A stretch of 64,000 nt of DNA from Telopea speciosissima (Eukaryota; Streptophyta; Magnoliopsida; Proteales; Proteaceae): positions 8,940,413-9,004,412 of the forward strand of contig NC_057923.1 of NCBI RefSeq assembly GCF_018873765.1. Direction: 5' to 3'. The notes beneath the pieces were generated by a model. The model searched no databases. It was not told the DNA's origin and saw only the letters and a program-made list of their open reading frames with translations. Position 1 is the first letter of the stretch, and each line of letters starts with the position of its first letter. The position numbers were made by a program, and so were the translations under genes. Shown here piece by piece: positions 10,079 to 22,800 of this stretch.

Positions 10079-10773
10079 TTAAGAATAATAATCCATATAT
10101 ATCAAGGTGTTTCCCACAATAAAATTAGTCAATAAGAAGAATCCACACAAAATTCCATTTTTCCATTATCGACCTATGGATCCTAACCATACACGAATTT
10201 ATGATCTCTCACTACCCTACTATGATCTTAAGAATTGTAGTAAATAAAATCATAAATATTGAGATATAAGACTTATCTTTAATGCTCCAACAAAAGCTTG
10301 AAGTGAGTCTGAATGATAAGGGAACTTTTCCACTAATAACACAATTCAAACATTGGTTACTGTCCATTGAACACTTCACATCAATGAGTTCAAGGGTGGC
10401 CTGGGGCTTAAAATCGTTCTCTTTAAGATCGTAGTCACCTCCTATGGTGCAGAATCAGATTTTTTCGAATTGACCTCCAAAATAACAGCCCCTTGAGGCC
10501 TCACCAGTAATTGTTGCAGTTAATTATTGGGCCAAATCAGGAGTCTTAAGAGTAATGCTCAACAAATCAATGAAAAAAACATACAAAACTTGTGAGAAGT
10601 GGCAAAGGTGGAAACAAAGTAATAGAGAGGGTAATGAGAGAATATGGGAGCAAAGAGCGTTCGTAAATGATGTTCAACAATCAAATTCGTCCTCTATTTA
10701 TAAAGAGAATGTGTCAGTTGGACATGCCTGTCCAAAACACTACGAGAGGTGACTCCCCACATTTTATTTTTAA

Positions 10774-10909
10774 GGGAGAATGTTCTCTGTGCCGCAGCAC
10801 AGGCTGCACCCAGGCACATGGGCCTGCCACTCGAGGGGCAAGGTGATCATTGCGCCCACCCCCATGTGCCTAGGCGCAGCCTGCGCTGCGGCACAGAGAA
10901 CATTCTCCC
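10774..10909. mobile_element. Mutator-type foldback MITE, 9-bp TSD
   Basis: A perfect 9-bp duplication TATTTTTAA (10765-10773, 10910-10918) flanks 136 bp with arms GGGAGAATGTTCTCTGTGCC, each containing its own small GAGAATGTTCTC palindrome. The arms pair almost completely up to a GC-rich loop with GTGATCATTGCGCCCACCCC. The element at 2385 is a one-armed relative. Confidence 0.92.
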
Positions 10910-11339
10910 TATTTTTAAATATTGGCCGTTGCCAATCAGCCGCCTAAAAGAGTGGATAGGCAACTCCTCCCAATAGCCCAAACCTTTTTTAATCTAAATA
11001 GTTAAGGATTTCCTTTGTAAGCAACCAACAGTGGTGTATCATATATGATCTTACTCGAATTACCTTCCTCCATGGATCTTGTCTTGTGATAGATACTGTT
11101 CAAGGAGATGCTTCTAACAGAAGAATGAAAGACTTTTAAGGGTCTTCTTAAGAACTGCTTTACTTCAACTTTTTGTGTACATGCCACCTGAATTACCTAA
11201 ATAGTGATTGAAAGCTTTAGGAACACGCATGATTGATTAGTATGTTTACCAATGCATCATCCATTTTAAAATATTCATCAGCTTTCCTTCTTATTTGTAT
11301 ATTTTCATTCTTACGGATTTATTAGATATAAAGGAAAGA

Positions 11340-11512
11340 TAACACCATCAGGTTGCGCAAAGCATGCCGTCCTTGCACCCTAACATAGGGGTGCACAAAA
11401 TGACCACCGCATCCTCCTGAAACCCCAGAAATGATCAGAGGTTCAGCAAACATTTTGCATATCCCTGTGTCAAGGTATAGGGGCAACATGTCTAGCGTGA
11501 CCGAGCAATACA
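11340..11512. mobile_element. Foldback MITE family B
   Basis: Arms containing GCACCCTAACATAGG and their diverged inverse GTGTCAAGGTATAGGG surround AAAATGACCACCGC. It is organised like the elements at 6773 and 37040. No target duplication was resolved. Confidence 0.55.
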
Positions 11513-11913
11513 CATGGAGTCTTGCTCACAAAGAGAGACAATCCATGAAGAGGAGTTAGGCCAAGTTATCACACCCAATTCGCCATCCATAGTAATTAGA
11601 ACTATTAAGTCTAAGCTCTAACAGACTAGACACAATAACAAAACTTGAAATTGGGTTTGGTGTTATTCTATTTTGGGAGGAGAAGTGGTTATATTTCAAT
11701 GTTGGAACTTGGAAGTAAGAATAAAAGTACAAATGCACTAGATTTCATGACTCGTTTGATGTGAACAACTGACTCAAAATCCAAAACCTATTCAACTTAA
11801 TATCCTGTTTTGCAACATGTCATCCGTAACTTAGATTCGGTAGTCGTAATAGCTGAAATCACCATGTGGCCTCTCTTCACTGCACGTGCATTTAGGATGA
11901 AATCCAAATTACA

Positions 11914-12173
11914 CATGGTTTAGTGCATAGTATCGAATCGGGTATCGATCACTGGCAAAACTGATATGATACTGATACGATATTGCCATGGATTGGCTGT
12001 ATCAGATAAATTTATCTCTAATTTCCCTTAAAATCAGGATTTTTATTGTTTTACCCCTTGTCCATACCATATCAGTGATATGGTATAAGTATGGTATCGG
12101 GATCTGCAACCAGTAAAATCATTATGTATCATCTGATACCGATGATACAATACCGATACCTCAAACCATGATT
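11914..12173. repeat. GTATCGG-type inverted-repeat element
   Basis: It is bounded by CATGGTTTAGTGCATAGTATCG and, inverted, CATGGTTTGAGGTATCGG, with many GATAC/GTATC words inside. It resembles the hAT MITE at 47024-47350, which has a clear 8-bp duplication; no matching flanks were found here. Confidence 0.45.
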
Positions 12174-12949
12174 TTATGTCACCATTCCTCGACGTGACAT
12201 GAAAATTGCCGATGAGTTGTGTGTTTGGCACGTGGGTTTTAGATAAGTTGGAGACTTTGACATTGAGATTGATTCCATCCTAACATGATTTCAAAGACCA
12301 GAATTAATGGTCACCGGAGTGTTCTGGTCTAGTCCAATCAGCCGAAAAGATGTATCAAGAAGAAACCTTCTCACTTATTAGTCTAAAATTCTCTCCAAAG
12401 CTGATCGATGCAGAATTAAGGTTGTGTTTGGATATCAAGAAAAGGAAATATATATATATATACTTAGACAAAAATTATGATACTGCAACGATTGATTTAT
12501 GTGTCAGTAATTCTTTCCTCAAATTCAAAATTTTTGGAACTTTTTTTCTTTCTTTGGCATCCAAACATAGCTAAGAAAAGAGAAGTATTAGTCTACCAAA
12601 ATAGGCTAATTCATACCATTGTCATTTGTCACCAACCACCAGTTCCACACGCATGAATGCGCCTTTCCCGTGGAATTAACAGATATAGCTTTACCATCCA
12701 GGCCTTTTGGTGAGTGCATATACCTTAGCAAATTAGATCTTCTTTATCTTTATTGAGTTCTCATTTCTTCTTTGACAAAGGGGGCGCCTTTTGATTTAGG
12801 AGAAAGTTTTCTTTCACCAAGCAATAAAGGTTCATCACATTATCATCCATAAATCTCTATAGGGTTTTAGTGTGTTCTTCAAATACCTTCCCAATATTCC
12901 TTTTTCGTGGCTGAATAAAAACTCAATCTTTGATTTAGCATGAGTATTG

Positions 12950-13255
12950 ATGGATATTTATTCTGTTCTTTGTGTGTTTGATATTCATTTCCAATTAATG
13001 TGGATTGAATTTCAGTTCATGCGGCTTCTACCACATTAACATCACGTTCCTTTTCCTCTTTCATCTCTAATTCTCTATCAAGGTATATTTATTCGATTAC
13101 GTGTTCTTTGTGTGTTTGATATTCATTTTCAATTCGTACCAAATAAAGATATTCATTTCCAATTAATGTGGATAGAATTTCAGTTCATGCGGCCTCTACC
13201 ATATTAACTTCACGTTCCTTTTCTTCTTTCATCTCTAACTCTCTATCAAGGTAGG
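12950..13255. repeat. Tandem duplication, about 150-170 bp units
   Basis: Two adjacent copies each run from GTTCTTTGTGTGTTTGATAT through CAGTTCATGCGGC to TCTCTATCAAGG. They differ at several positions and by an insertion in the second copy. The closing words ATCAAGGTATATTTATTC recur near 13756. Confidence 0.7.
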
Positions 13256-13456
13256 TGAGGTACAAAAATCTTTTACAAATTCTAAGGAAGGGGACAAGAG
13301 ACTTTTTTTTCCATAAGAGCTTTAGTATAGAGGACGACCTTCTCACGTATGCTTCCTTAATGCTTGGCATGAAATGGAAGTATGGTGGGGATTCCACACC
13401 CCACCCCCCCCCCCCCCCAAAAAAACACTCTTTTAAGAGCGTTTAGTATACAAGTT

Positions 13457-13556
13457 AAGGGAAGTAGTTTTCTATCTTGCAGTGTGGTTTACGCCAATAC
13501 TCCCATGTGTCTATCTCTCTCCTCTTCAAAATAAGGGAGCAAAGATGTCTTTTCCT
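13457..13556. mobile_element. Left half of an 8253-type MITE
   Basis: It begins GGGAAGTAGTTTTCTATC and continues with GTGTGGTTTACGCCAATACT and TCTATCTCTCTCC, matching the left arm of the 8253 element. The right arm is absent, so the copy is truncated. Confidence 0.65.
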
Positions 13557-14039
13557 CGGGGGTTGTCGCCCCTCAAACCCCCGCATGGACCCAGCAATTC
13601 ATCAAAGACCCAATAACAAAGATAATGTACAAAGTGGGCCGATTCCTCTAAGCTGTTAAGAGGCTTGGAGAAATCAACCCACTAATGCAAGCGATGGAAT
13701 ACAAGACACCATACCCCAACAACATCCATTAACTTTAGCAAATGTCCACTTATATCAAGGTATATTTATTCAATTACGTTTCTATTAGTCATTGGTTTGA
13801 TAGTGTACGCTTGGCAGAGGAGAAGACGCTTGCAGGCTAAACCAAAGGTCCAAGCAACTACACAGACACCAACTTGGCATTATCGAATCTCAACAGTTAA
13901 AAATATGACCATTAGAGTATCTATTAGTCATTGGTTTGATAATACTTCTTCCTCATATGACTGGGCTACTCGTTTCCTTGTTGATGATTTTTTGTGTAGC
14001 CATTGGTTTGATAGCATTACTTTTTTCCTTATTCCTTGG

Positions 14040-14213
14040 GATCCAGATCTTCTACGGCGCGGGCTACCCGTCCTATCGTGCTACGCAGATACAAGGTGGC
14101 ACGCATTGACAGTCTTACCCCTGCCTAAGCAGGGGTAAGAAGGTCATTACGCACGGCCTTATGTCTGCACAACACATGCAAGACAAGGCAGTGCGCCATA
14201 GAAGATCTGTGTT
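14040..14213. mobile_element. Foldback MITE
   Basis: GATCTTCTACGGCGC at 14046-14060 pairs with GCGCCATAGAAGATC at 14193-14207. The centre is itself a hairpin (CTTACCCCTGC and GCAGGGGTAAG) next to AAGGTCATTACGC. The ends are approximate. Confidence 0.65.
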
Positions 14214-14457
14214 GTATTCCTTGGTAGCTTAATGTTGAGACTCATGTACTAGCTAATGGTGCTTCTTTATTACATTTGTTAAGAGTGTGGTGGGTTCGGG
14301 CTCTACTTTCATCTTAAATCATACTTCTCTTGATTAATAATAGTTTAATGTGTTTAATTGTCAAAATAAAAAGAGGTGAGGTCCGTTAAGAAATTTTGAA
14401 CTCCCCTAAGTTTTTCTTTTTTTGGAGAGAGAACACTAACCGATGTTATAGCTCGAG

Positions 14458-14570
14458 CTGTACTTGTTCCCACGCACAATCATGCACAAAATGATCGATG
14501 CAACCCTAGGCCTTTTCACTTTTCCAAGTGGTACACCAGTCATTTTGTGCACGGTTGGCGCAAGTACACC
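14458..14570. mobile_element. Foldback MITE
   Basis: GTACTTG and GCACAAAATGAT on the left pair with GTCATTTTGTGC and CAAGTAC on the right. It abuts the 3' end of the coding-like fragment at 14576. Confidence 0.55.
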
Positions 14571-14575
14571 CTACG

Positions 14576-14966
14576 CTACAATCCTGGTGAGTCTACTCTA
14601 TCCTCAGCTTGCACCACTATTGAATCACCAGTTAAATCCCTATGGTTGTCCATGGTCTTCGCCAAGTCTTTGTGTGATTTTACATCATCCAATTTTCTTT
14701 TAGAAGGGTAATCATCAGGTTGACTGTTTTTCTTCTTATCATTTGATGCTGAAGACGAAACAACCTTCAAGCTTTCCTTTGGGAACTCTGCGGCAGGGGT
14801 TCCTTTACTTCGGCTTCCCTTTGATTTCTTTTTGCCACCAGATGACATCTGCTCCTTCCCATGGGGCCTCTTCACTCCATCCTGTTCAGAAGATGTAGAT
14901 TTCACCCCAAACTTCTGTTTTGGAGCACCAGTGGTTCCATCATCAAGATCTTTCCAAGGACATAAC
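14576..14966 (-). pseudogene. Unidentified exon-like fragment, Lys/Ser-rich
   Basis: The minus strand has an open frame of about 130 codons, preceded by a good acceptor (TTGTTGCAG, exon start at 14966). It begins with a CPWKDLDDGTTGAPKQKFGV stretch and then becomes strongly charged, with KKKSKGSRSKG and SKRKLDDVKSHKDLAK. This looks like the basic, disordered tail of a nuclear protein, possibly a chromatin-type factor, but I do not recognise the family. No partner exon was found upstream (15000-16000) and the frame stops right beside a MITE. A stranded or transposed gene fragment seems more likely than an intact gene. Confidence 0.35.
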
Positions 14967-15637
14967 CTGCAACAAGGTGAAATTCTTGCCACGGTATCTA
15001 TCCACGAACAAATCAATCACTTGAATGTCTGAAATTTCTGAGATTTCTTATGGATTTCACCGATCCTCAAGCTTGAATGTCTGAGATTTCAACATATTCA
15101 AAACCCTAGCTATTAGAATCTGTTCATGAACATTAAAATAACAGGAAAGATTGAAGGGGGAAAACATACCGCAGTTGGCCGGTGTTCTTCCTTCTTCCAT
15201 CTTCAGCGCATGGTAGCGCACAGTGTTCCGGCGTCTTCTCCGTTCAGCCCAGAGACACTTCAAGAGGTGAAAACGATGACTCTAGTTTTTTCTTTTTGGT
15301 TAAGTTGGGGGGTTTTACCCTTAAGGGTATTCTGGTCAGTTTCTCATTTTTTAAGGGCAATTTGGCCATTATAGAAAAATTAACAGCAACTTAACTGAAA
15401 AAGCCTAACAGACTAGACTGAGTTGATATATATTTATAAAATAAGAGTAATCTTTGATATTTTTGCAAAATTTAAAGTGTATTTGCTATTTCAAATAGTT
15501 ACAGGGGGTATCCATGAAATTTGCCCTTTTTTGTTAAAACAGATCAGAGATTGCGTCATACTTCAGCAGCACAGCAACCAGGATTACATCATAATAAGAA
15601 AAAAATCCGCTCCAACCATCCATCCAACGTCATGGAG

Positions 15638-15839
15638 GATTTGGACGGATCCAGATCCCCTACTGCCGAGCTGCTCGGCAAGACTGTGCTGCCCAGACAC
15701 AGGGCTATTCGCAATTATCGCTCGCCTTACCCCCACTCGGGCAAGGCGTTTGGGTAGGGGTAAGGTGAACATTGCGCATAGCCCCGTGTCAAGTTAGTAC
15801 GGTCCTATCGAGCAACTCAACAATAGAGGATCCAAATTC
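15638..15839. mobile_element. Foldback MITE
   Basis: GATTTGGACGGATCC on the left pairs with GGATCCAAATTC on the right; further in, ACAGGGCTATTCGCAAT pairs with ATTGCGCATAGCCCCGTGT. Paired CTTACCCC/GGGGTAAG segments lie in the centre. Confidence 0.65.
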
Positions 15840-16379
15840 GATTTGGACACGCATCCCTAGGTGTTGATAAGTGTTAGGATGCGTGTCTAGGTCTTCCGAA
15901 CCGTTGGATAGATAATTGGAGAAGAGTTGGACGCCCAAGTAATTGGAGAGGATCTGATTAGAAATATGATCAATGTACTTGAGACATGTGGTGACATCTC
16001 GATAGTCCATTCCATAGATCCTGTGGTCCAACAGAAGAGAAGATTTTAGTACATGTGCATGTGCCGAACAAGTTTCTAGAACTTAAAAATGTAAAAATTT
16101 AATGAGGTTAATTAACTGTAAAATGAAGTTTGATAATGAGTAATGACAATGATTAGAGTAAAGACCTTGATTAACATAAATCGTTAGTGGGTCAGTCCAG
16201 CCGATATATCGTCGCAATCCAAAATATCGTAAACGGTTCTCGCTGCTGGCTACTCCGTAAGTCCGTAGTTGTGTACGCTGTAAGTTGTGGGTTGTGTGAC
16301 CCAATCTTGAAACAGTCGCAACGGCAGATCCTGCGATAAAACCTCACTGTCTCACTTTCTTTTCAACTCCCGAGGTTTC

Positions 16380-16560
16380 TCCCTCTCTCTCTTTCACAGA
16401 CACTGTGTGTAGTGGTGGGGAAAGAGCGCAGTGGGCGCATTGCGCACCACTGACCACTGACCACACGACTCTGGGTTTCTACTTCTGATGCTGGTTCCTC
16501 ACAAACACACACACACTCTCTCTCTCTCTCTCTTCCTCTCTTTGTATCTGTGGTCTCTCG
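16380..16560 (+). promoter_or_regulatory. CT-rich leader of the bHLH gene
   Basis: Several CT microsatellite runs, including one of about ten units near 16518-16537, precede the bHLH start codon by 300-500 bp. CT-rich stretches are frequent around plant transcription starts and 5' UTRs. The transcription start itself is not visible. Confidence 0.4.
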
Positions 16561-16869
16561 CTTTCGTTTTCAGTGAGGGTCCCGCTACGCTTATCTTTCC
16601 TTTTCAGTGATGATTAGAAGCTTTCTCTCTCGCGTTTACTCTTTAAATGGCACTATTGCTGAATAGCAGTTCGTTCCAACTTCAAATGCAGATTTTGCAG
16701 TCGTGTCTGTTGAGCTGAGCTAGGGTTTTCGGTAGTAGTTTCGACCTGATTTGGTTGCTGAGCAGGTCTAATTGTTTTCATTTTTTATATAAACGAGAGG
16801 AATGTCAGGTTAAGATTGGATGAGAAATTCGAAAGGTTTCGCGCTATTTGATGAATTTTGTGCCTGGAG

Positions 16870-19800
16870 ATGGATCGTCCTTCTCTGATCAATGCTGGCT
16901 CTTTCCCCTCTGCGAATGCTTCGTCGTATGGTTTAACTGAGATTTGGCCGTTTTCTCTTAACGGAGGTGGCGTTGTTGGTGGTAGTGATCAACCAGGTAG
17001 TATGTTGGGATTGCAGAGGAATCATTTCGGTCAGAATTTGGCTGGATTTGTGGAGACTACAGGGAGTGGGATTGTGAATCGGGATGTGTCAGTCGATGAG
17101 TCAACGGTTACGGAGCAGAGTGGGAGCCGTGGTAGAGGTAGAAGGAAACGTAGAGATGCGGCTTCGGAAGATGAGTCTTCTAAGCTTGTTTCTACTAGCA
17201 GTGGCAATGACATGGTATTCACCTGGTTATTGTATTTGTTTTTTTTTTCACTCAATAATATCTAATCGGTCGGTATCTTCACATTTTTACATTTCTTAAC
17301 TTAGATTTTGTTATGCTCAACTATATTTGAGATTTTTCTAGCTGTGAAACACTTCTGTGTTAGAATCATTGATAATTTCTCAATGTTGCTGGAGTGAGTG
17401 ATGATTCCTGCATAGTTAATGAATTGGGTTAGAATCAATTATTTTGGATCTGGAAAAGAATTTCTTACACTTGTTTTAATTATTCCTTTGTAAAATTTTA
17501 ATTTCAATGTAATCTATTCTGGTCCTGTCTGGTTCTTCCAAATTGTGAAAATTGGTTTGTAGAGAATTGAAGTGTAAGACATTGGATAAAGAGTTGATCA
17601 GGATATATGTTTTCTCTTTATTAGCTTATTGTATACATAGAATTCATTTGATTCATGGCTCCTAGTGATGTGGTCCTTATATGATTTTCCATTTTAGCAA
17701 AATGATTCTGGTGGTAAACGTCAAAAGGTCTCAGGATCTGGACATGAAAATGGCGATTCAAAAGCTGACGTGGAAGCAAATTCAGGTACTGGCGATAAAC
17801 AAGCGGAACAAAGCTCAAGACCTAAGCAAGATTACATCCATGTTCGAGCAAGAAGGGGTCAAGCTACTGATAGCCACAGCCTAGCAGAGAGAGTAATCCA
17901 CTTATTTCCTCTTTACTTGTGCATTTCTGTATATGTCAAATATCAGTGAATGGGATTATAAGATTTTACATGAGAAAGTAGAGCTTAGGATTCAGATAAT
18001 AAGATTAGCAGGTTTCTATTGTTTTTTAGTAAGTATTACTGTGAGACATTGATAACAAAATGATTGATTACATTCACAAAATGCAAGCAAAAATGCTTAT
18101 AGATCAATTTGTTGGACAGGCTAGAAGAGAAAAGATTAGCGAGAGGATGAAGATTCTTCAAGATCTGGTCCCTGGTTGTAATAAGGTGCTGTATTGTTGT
18201 TCAAGTGCTTATATTGTTAGTTTGTTACTATGCATCTGGGCATGTGGAGATTGAGCTCTATACGTAGAGCATCCAATATGTGTTGGTAAGCTGTTCGTTC
18301 TTTGAGCAGGTTATTGGTAAAGCACTTGTCCTTGATGAGATCATTAATTACATTCAATCTCTCCAGCGTCAGGTTGAGGTAAGCATATTTATATATTTTA
18401 TATTTGCAATGGTTGCTCTTTACCTTGTTGAAACAAGCACAGGTTCTAACAATTCTTTGGATGTTGTAGTTCTTGTCCATGAAGCTTGAAGCTGTTAATT
18501 CAAAAATAAGCCCTAGCATTGAAGGATTTCCTCAAAAAGATGTAAGTCTGAATAAACTGTTGAATACGTTATGCATAGAGCTAAATTTTCTTTTGGAAAA
18601 GCCAATTTTGTCAATTCCTTGCTGTTATGACTTTTTTTTTTTTTTTTGGGGGGGGGGGGGGATGTTGAGAAAAGCGTATGGTAGACCGAACATCCTCAAT
18701 GGATTCAATACTAACCCATGAACCTAAGATCTTCACAGACCTTGATATTTTCTATAGAATAGACTTTTATTTTTTAAATATCACAAACAAACATCCAAGT
18801 TGTCTATGATTATTTTTCCCTTCATTTATAAAATTAGTTTGAAATGTTGAGTCTAATATTTTGTCCATAGAATAAATCCATTTTAGAATAGCTAGCTTTG
18901 TATTTACATTATTTGTACCATATTTTTTAAGAAGTATTTATTATTTATTCATATATGCATGCATGTTGATGGAATCCTAGAGCACCTAATAGTTTAGGTT
19001 AGGATTCTCAGGGAAAACCAGGATCACAGGGCAGAAATTGAACCAGAACTGGGATATTTTAGATAACTCAAGATGAAGAAATTTAATGTGGCTGCAATCC
19101 AGGTCGAAGGACACCATGAAACTGTGGGTTAAGCTCTCAAAGTTTGGGTCCAATCCAACAGCTGAATTAGGAGTTATGACACTGACTAGAAAATAGCAAA
19201 TTCCTCAAAACAGATTTAGAAACCTGCAGTCACTTTTGAACAGCATACACAGGCTACTTGGAGACGAAGATCTGAGACTTGTATATAACTAGAAATTTAA
19301 AACAGATCATATGTGAAGTCTGCAACAGAATTGGACACAAGAGATTGATCATATCAATGGAAGACACAGAGGTATAGTAATGTAGTCCTAGAATAGGAAA
19401 TAATCCTACTAGGAGCCAAGTAAAAGCAAGGTCTGGTCAAGCCTGCTGTTTGGGGCTGATTAGGGCAAAATTAGGGTTTAGAATGGGAATTTGGGAATGG
19501 GGTTTATATGGTTTTATTCTGCAGGTTTAGGGAGTCATTATGATATAAAAATATCTGGATTTGAAACAGTTTTGAATTCCTGCAGAAATTAGGGTTAGGG
19601 TTTCGGGTTTTAGAATTAGGAAAAACAACAAAAACTAGGGTTTAAAGTAGGATTCAGGGGCTGGGGTTGAGGCCGAGTGTTAGAGGGACTAAGGGGAAGG
19701 TTCGGCTGCAATATGGGGAATTTCTGATGGCTGAATATGCCTAAACAGAAATTAGGGTTTCTTAGGTTTATGGTGATTAATGGGGAATTAGGGTTTAGAG

Positions 19801-22800
19801 TGATGGGAAGGGGCAGTAGCTTAGATCGAGTATAGGCAGGGGTGTGAGGGGGCTGTGGCCTGAATCTGGTTGGATTCTGATGAGGGATGAGTGTTTAAAA
19901 TAACCTAGATGATCTAGGGTTTCAGAAATTCAACTAGAAAACAAGAGGGATCGAATGGGGGGAAAGAGGAATGGAAAAGAAATTTAAATTTAGACTTACA
20001 GCAGATATCCACGGCAGCAAATCTAACACTGAAGGATAGAACCACCTTCACAAGGAAAACCTCCCAGCCGTCACGGCGTAAAGAGTCGCAGGATTCCACC
20101 CACCCTTCCACCTTAATGTACCCACAAGGATGCAAACACTCTTGAAGAGCAGGGAGCAGCAGCAGCAATCGGCCAGCAGCAGAAAACAATGTTTTAATTC
20201 AAATATCAATATGTGGGGGAGCCTCCCACGATCCCTTTACTTATAATAAAGGCCTAAGGCCAAATCCTATTACAACTTAAAGGCCTCTCCTTCACAAAAT
20301 CGTGGAAGGGAGAGGTTTAAATCTAATTGGACTAATTTAAAACTTAAAATGTCCTAACTACCCCTACTAACTTAAAATAAAAGAATATAACTTAAAAACA
20401 ACTAATTTAAAGAAGATTCCATAGCAACCAATAGGATATAAGAACCTATTAACCAATAGGAACACTTCACTTAAATTAGACCCATTGAACCAATTGGATG
20501 CAACCAATTCTAACCCGGTTCAATCGAAAAACAAGAAAATAAACTAAGTATGGAAAATATAAATCCTAACCTACGGCTCCCTAGTCAAACCCTAGGTTCA
20601 GGGTTTCTTCTTCTTCTTCTTCTTCCTTCTTGGAGCTGCATCAACTCTCCCCGTCTTGAAAGCATTCATCCCCGATGAATGGCTGGAGATCATAGAATGG
20701 TCTTCCCAATCAGGATTGAGTCTCTTGAGTTCATCTTCAGCGGTTGGCCCAAGCTTGTATGCGGACAACAGCTCTTTGGAGGATGAAGAAGGTTGCAGTT
20801 CTGGCTGGACAGCAGCCTTTTGCCGTACCACATGAACACCTCGTAACTCATCATCGTCAAGATAATTAGCCACATCATACTCATCATTAGGAGGGAGTGG
20901 GTGAATGCAATTTGCGTCTTGGTCGTCGTCTTCACCTTGAACTTCTTCCTTTTCAGCCACGTTAATGGGCTTCTTCTTATGTGGGCAGTCCCTAGCAATG
21001 TGTCCTTTGTCTTGACAGTAGTAACAAGTGAAGGGATCATTTCGGCCCATAGGAGCTTTGCCCTTATCACCCACACGTGGGGGAACAGCAGGGCGAGATG
21101 TGCTGCCTATGGAGGAACCTTGTTTTGAGGTGCTATTGTTGATGTAGGCCGGCTTGGAAGTAGAACCCGGCTGTTTACTTGAAGCTAATAGCTCCTCTGC
21201 TTTCAAGGCCTTCTCAAAACAATCTCAAACGTCCACAACGTCAACCACTCCAATTGTCCTGTTGATCTCACTTGACAAACCCAACCTGAACCTGGAAAGC
21301 ATTTGGATGCCCTCCTCCCTAATGCCAGTGCGAGAAGAAAGAGCATCGAATTGCCTCATGTACTCAGTTACAGTCATGGTTCCTTGGCGGAGGGAGTTGA
21401 ACTTATCCTGCAACTGAGACCTGAAGTGCCTTGGTAAGTATTGCTTGCTCAGGTCATATTTCATGTCTTCCCAAGAGCGGGGTGCAGTACCATTAAAGTC
21501 CATCTCCCTTTCAGCAGTTCTCCACCACTCACGGGCAGGTCCGACAAGTTTAGCACGGACTAACTTCATTTTCCCTTCTTCAGATAGATCATACCAGTAG
21601 AAATAATCTTCTATTGCGGCAAGCCAATCATAAAATACCTGAGGGTCAGAGTTACCATCGAATTCTTTCAGATCAAGCTTCACTTTTTGGTTGCCTGTAT
21701 AGCGCCTATTATTACCCTGGTCTCCAGTGAAGTAGGACCTCATATACTCTTCAAAAGTAGGCTGTCAAGCTCTGTCTCTGTCCCGGTCTTCTCTATCTCT
21801 GTCTCTGTAGCCTTGGTGGTGATCTCTGTGTTCCCGAGAAGGTTCAGGGGCATATCTAGGTCTGTCCCGACGATCTCTATAATAATCTCTATCATCCATG
21901 TCATCTCGGTCAGTCCTGAATCTGTCTCTATGACCTTTGTGTCCATCTCTGGAGCTCCCATCTCTGTCAGGCAGCCGCTGTACCACTGAGTGGAGTTGGT
22001 ACCTGTCTTCTTCTATGGGTACATTGTTGTCCCCATTAAGTGTAAGTTGTCTATGCTCAATGGCTTGCAGCCTCTCAGCCATAGCTCTCTGTTCAGCTCT
22101 AACGTCTTCAAACACAGTCTTTTGGTCAGTAGTAAATTTCCAAAACATCTCTAACATGGCTGCCATAGGGTCGACTGGTTGTGGCAGTACCGGGTTGCCA
22201 TGTTCGTCCATGGCTCTGATACCAAAATAATGTAGTCCTAGAATAGGAAATAATCCTACTAGGAGCCAAGTAAAAGCAAGGTCTGGTCAAGCCTGTTGTT
22301 TGGGGCTGATTAGGGCAAAATTAGGGTTTAGAATGGGAATTTGGGAATGGGGTTTATATGGTTTTATTCTGCAGGTTTAGGGGGTCATTATGATATAAAA
22401 ATATCTGGATTTGAAACAGTTTTGAATTCCTGCAGAAATTAGGGTTAGGGTTTCGGGTTTTAGAATTAGGAAAAACAACAAGAACTAGGGTTTAAAGTAG
22501 GATTCAGGGGCTGGGGTTGAGGCCGAGTGTTAGAGGGATTAAGGGGAAGGTTCGGCTGCAATATGGGGAATTTCTGATGGCTGAATATGCCTAACCAGAA
22601 ATTAGGGTTTCTTAGGTTTATGGTGATTAATGGGGAATTAGGGTTTAGGGTGATGGGAAGGGGCAGCAGCTTAGATCGAGTATAGGCAGGGGTGTGAGGG
22701 GGCTGTGGACTGAAGCTGGTTGGATTCTGATGAGGGATGAGTGTTTAAAATAACCTAGATGATCTAGGGTTTCAGAAATTCAACTAGAAATCAAGAGGGA

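Larger units (their letters stand above)
6481..14575. other. MITE-rich intergenic region
   Basis: I find no supported exon across this 8-kb stretch. It is largely accounted for by the small DNA transposons, SINEs and duplications listed separately. The remainder (for example 7640-8030, 10090-10760, 10920-11330, 11515-11910 and 12175-12945) is AT-rich with nothing I can assign. Confidence 0.5.

Noticed and set aside
12950-13255. CRISPR-like or satellite array
   Set aside because: Only two long diverged units in a eukaryotic genome; a simple tandem duplication.
21687-22230. Plus-strand frames rich in Val/Ile/Ser
   Set aside because: They are the complement of the Arg/Asp-rich gag segment.
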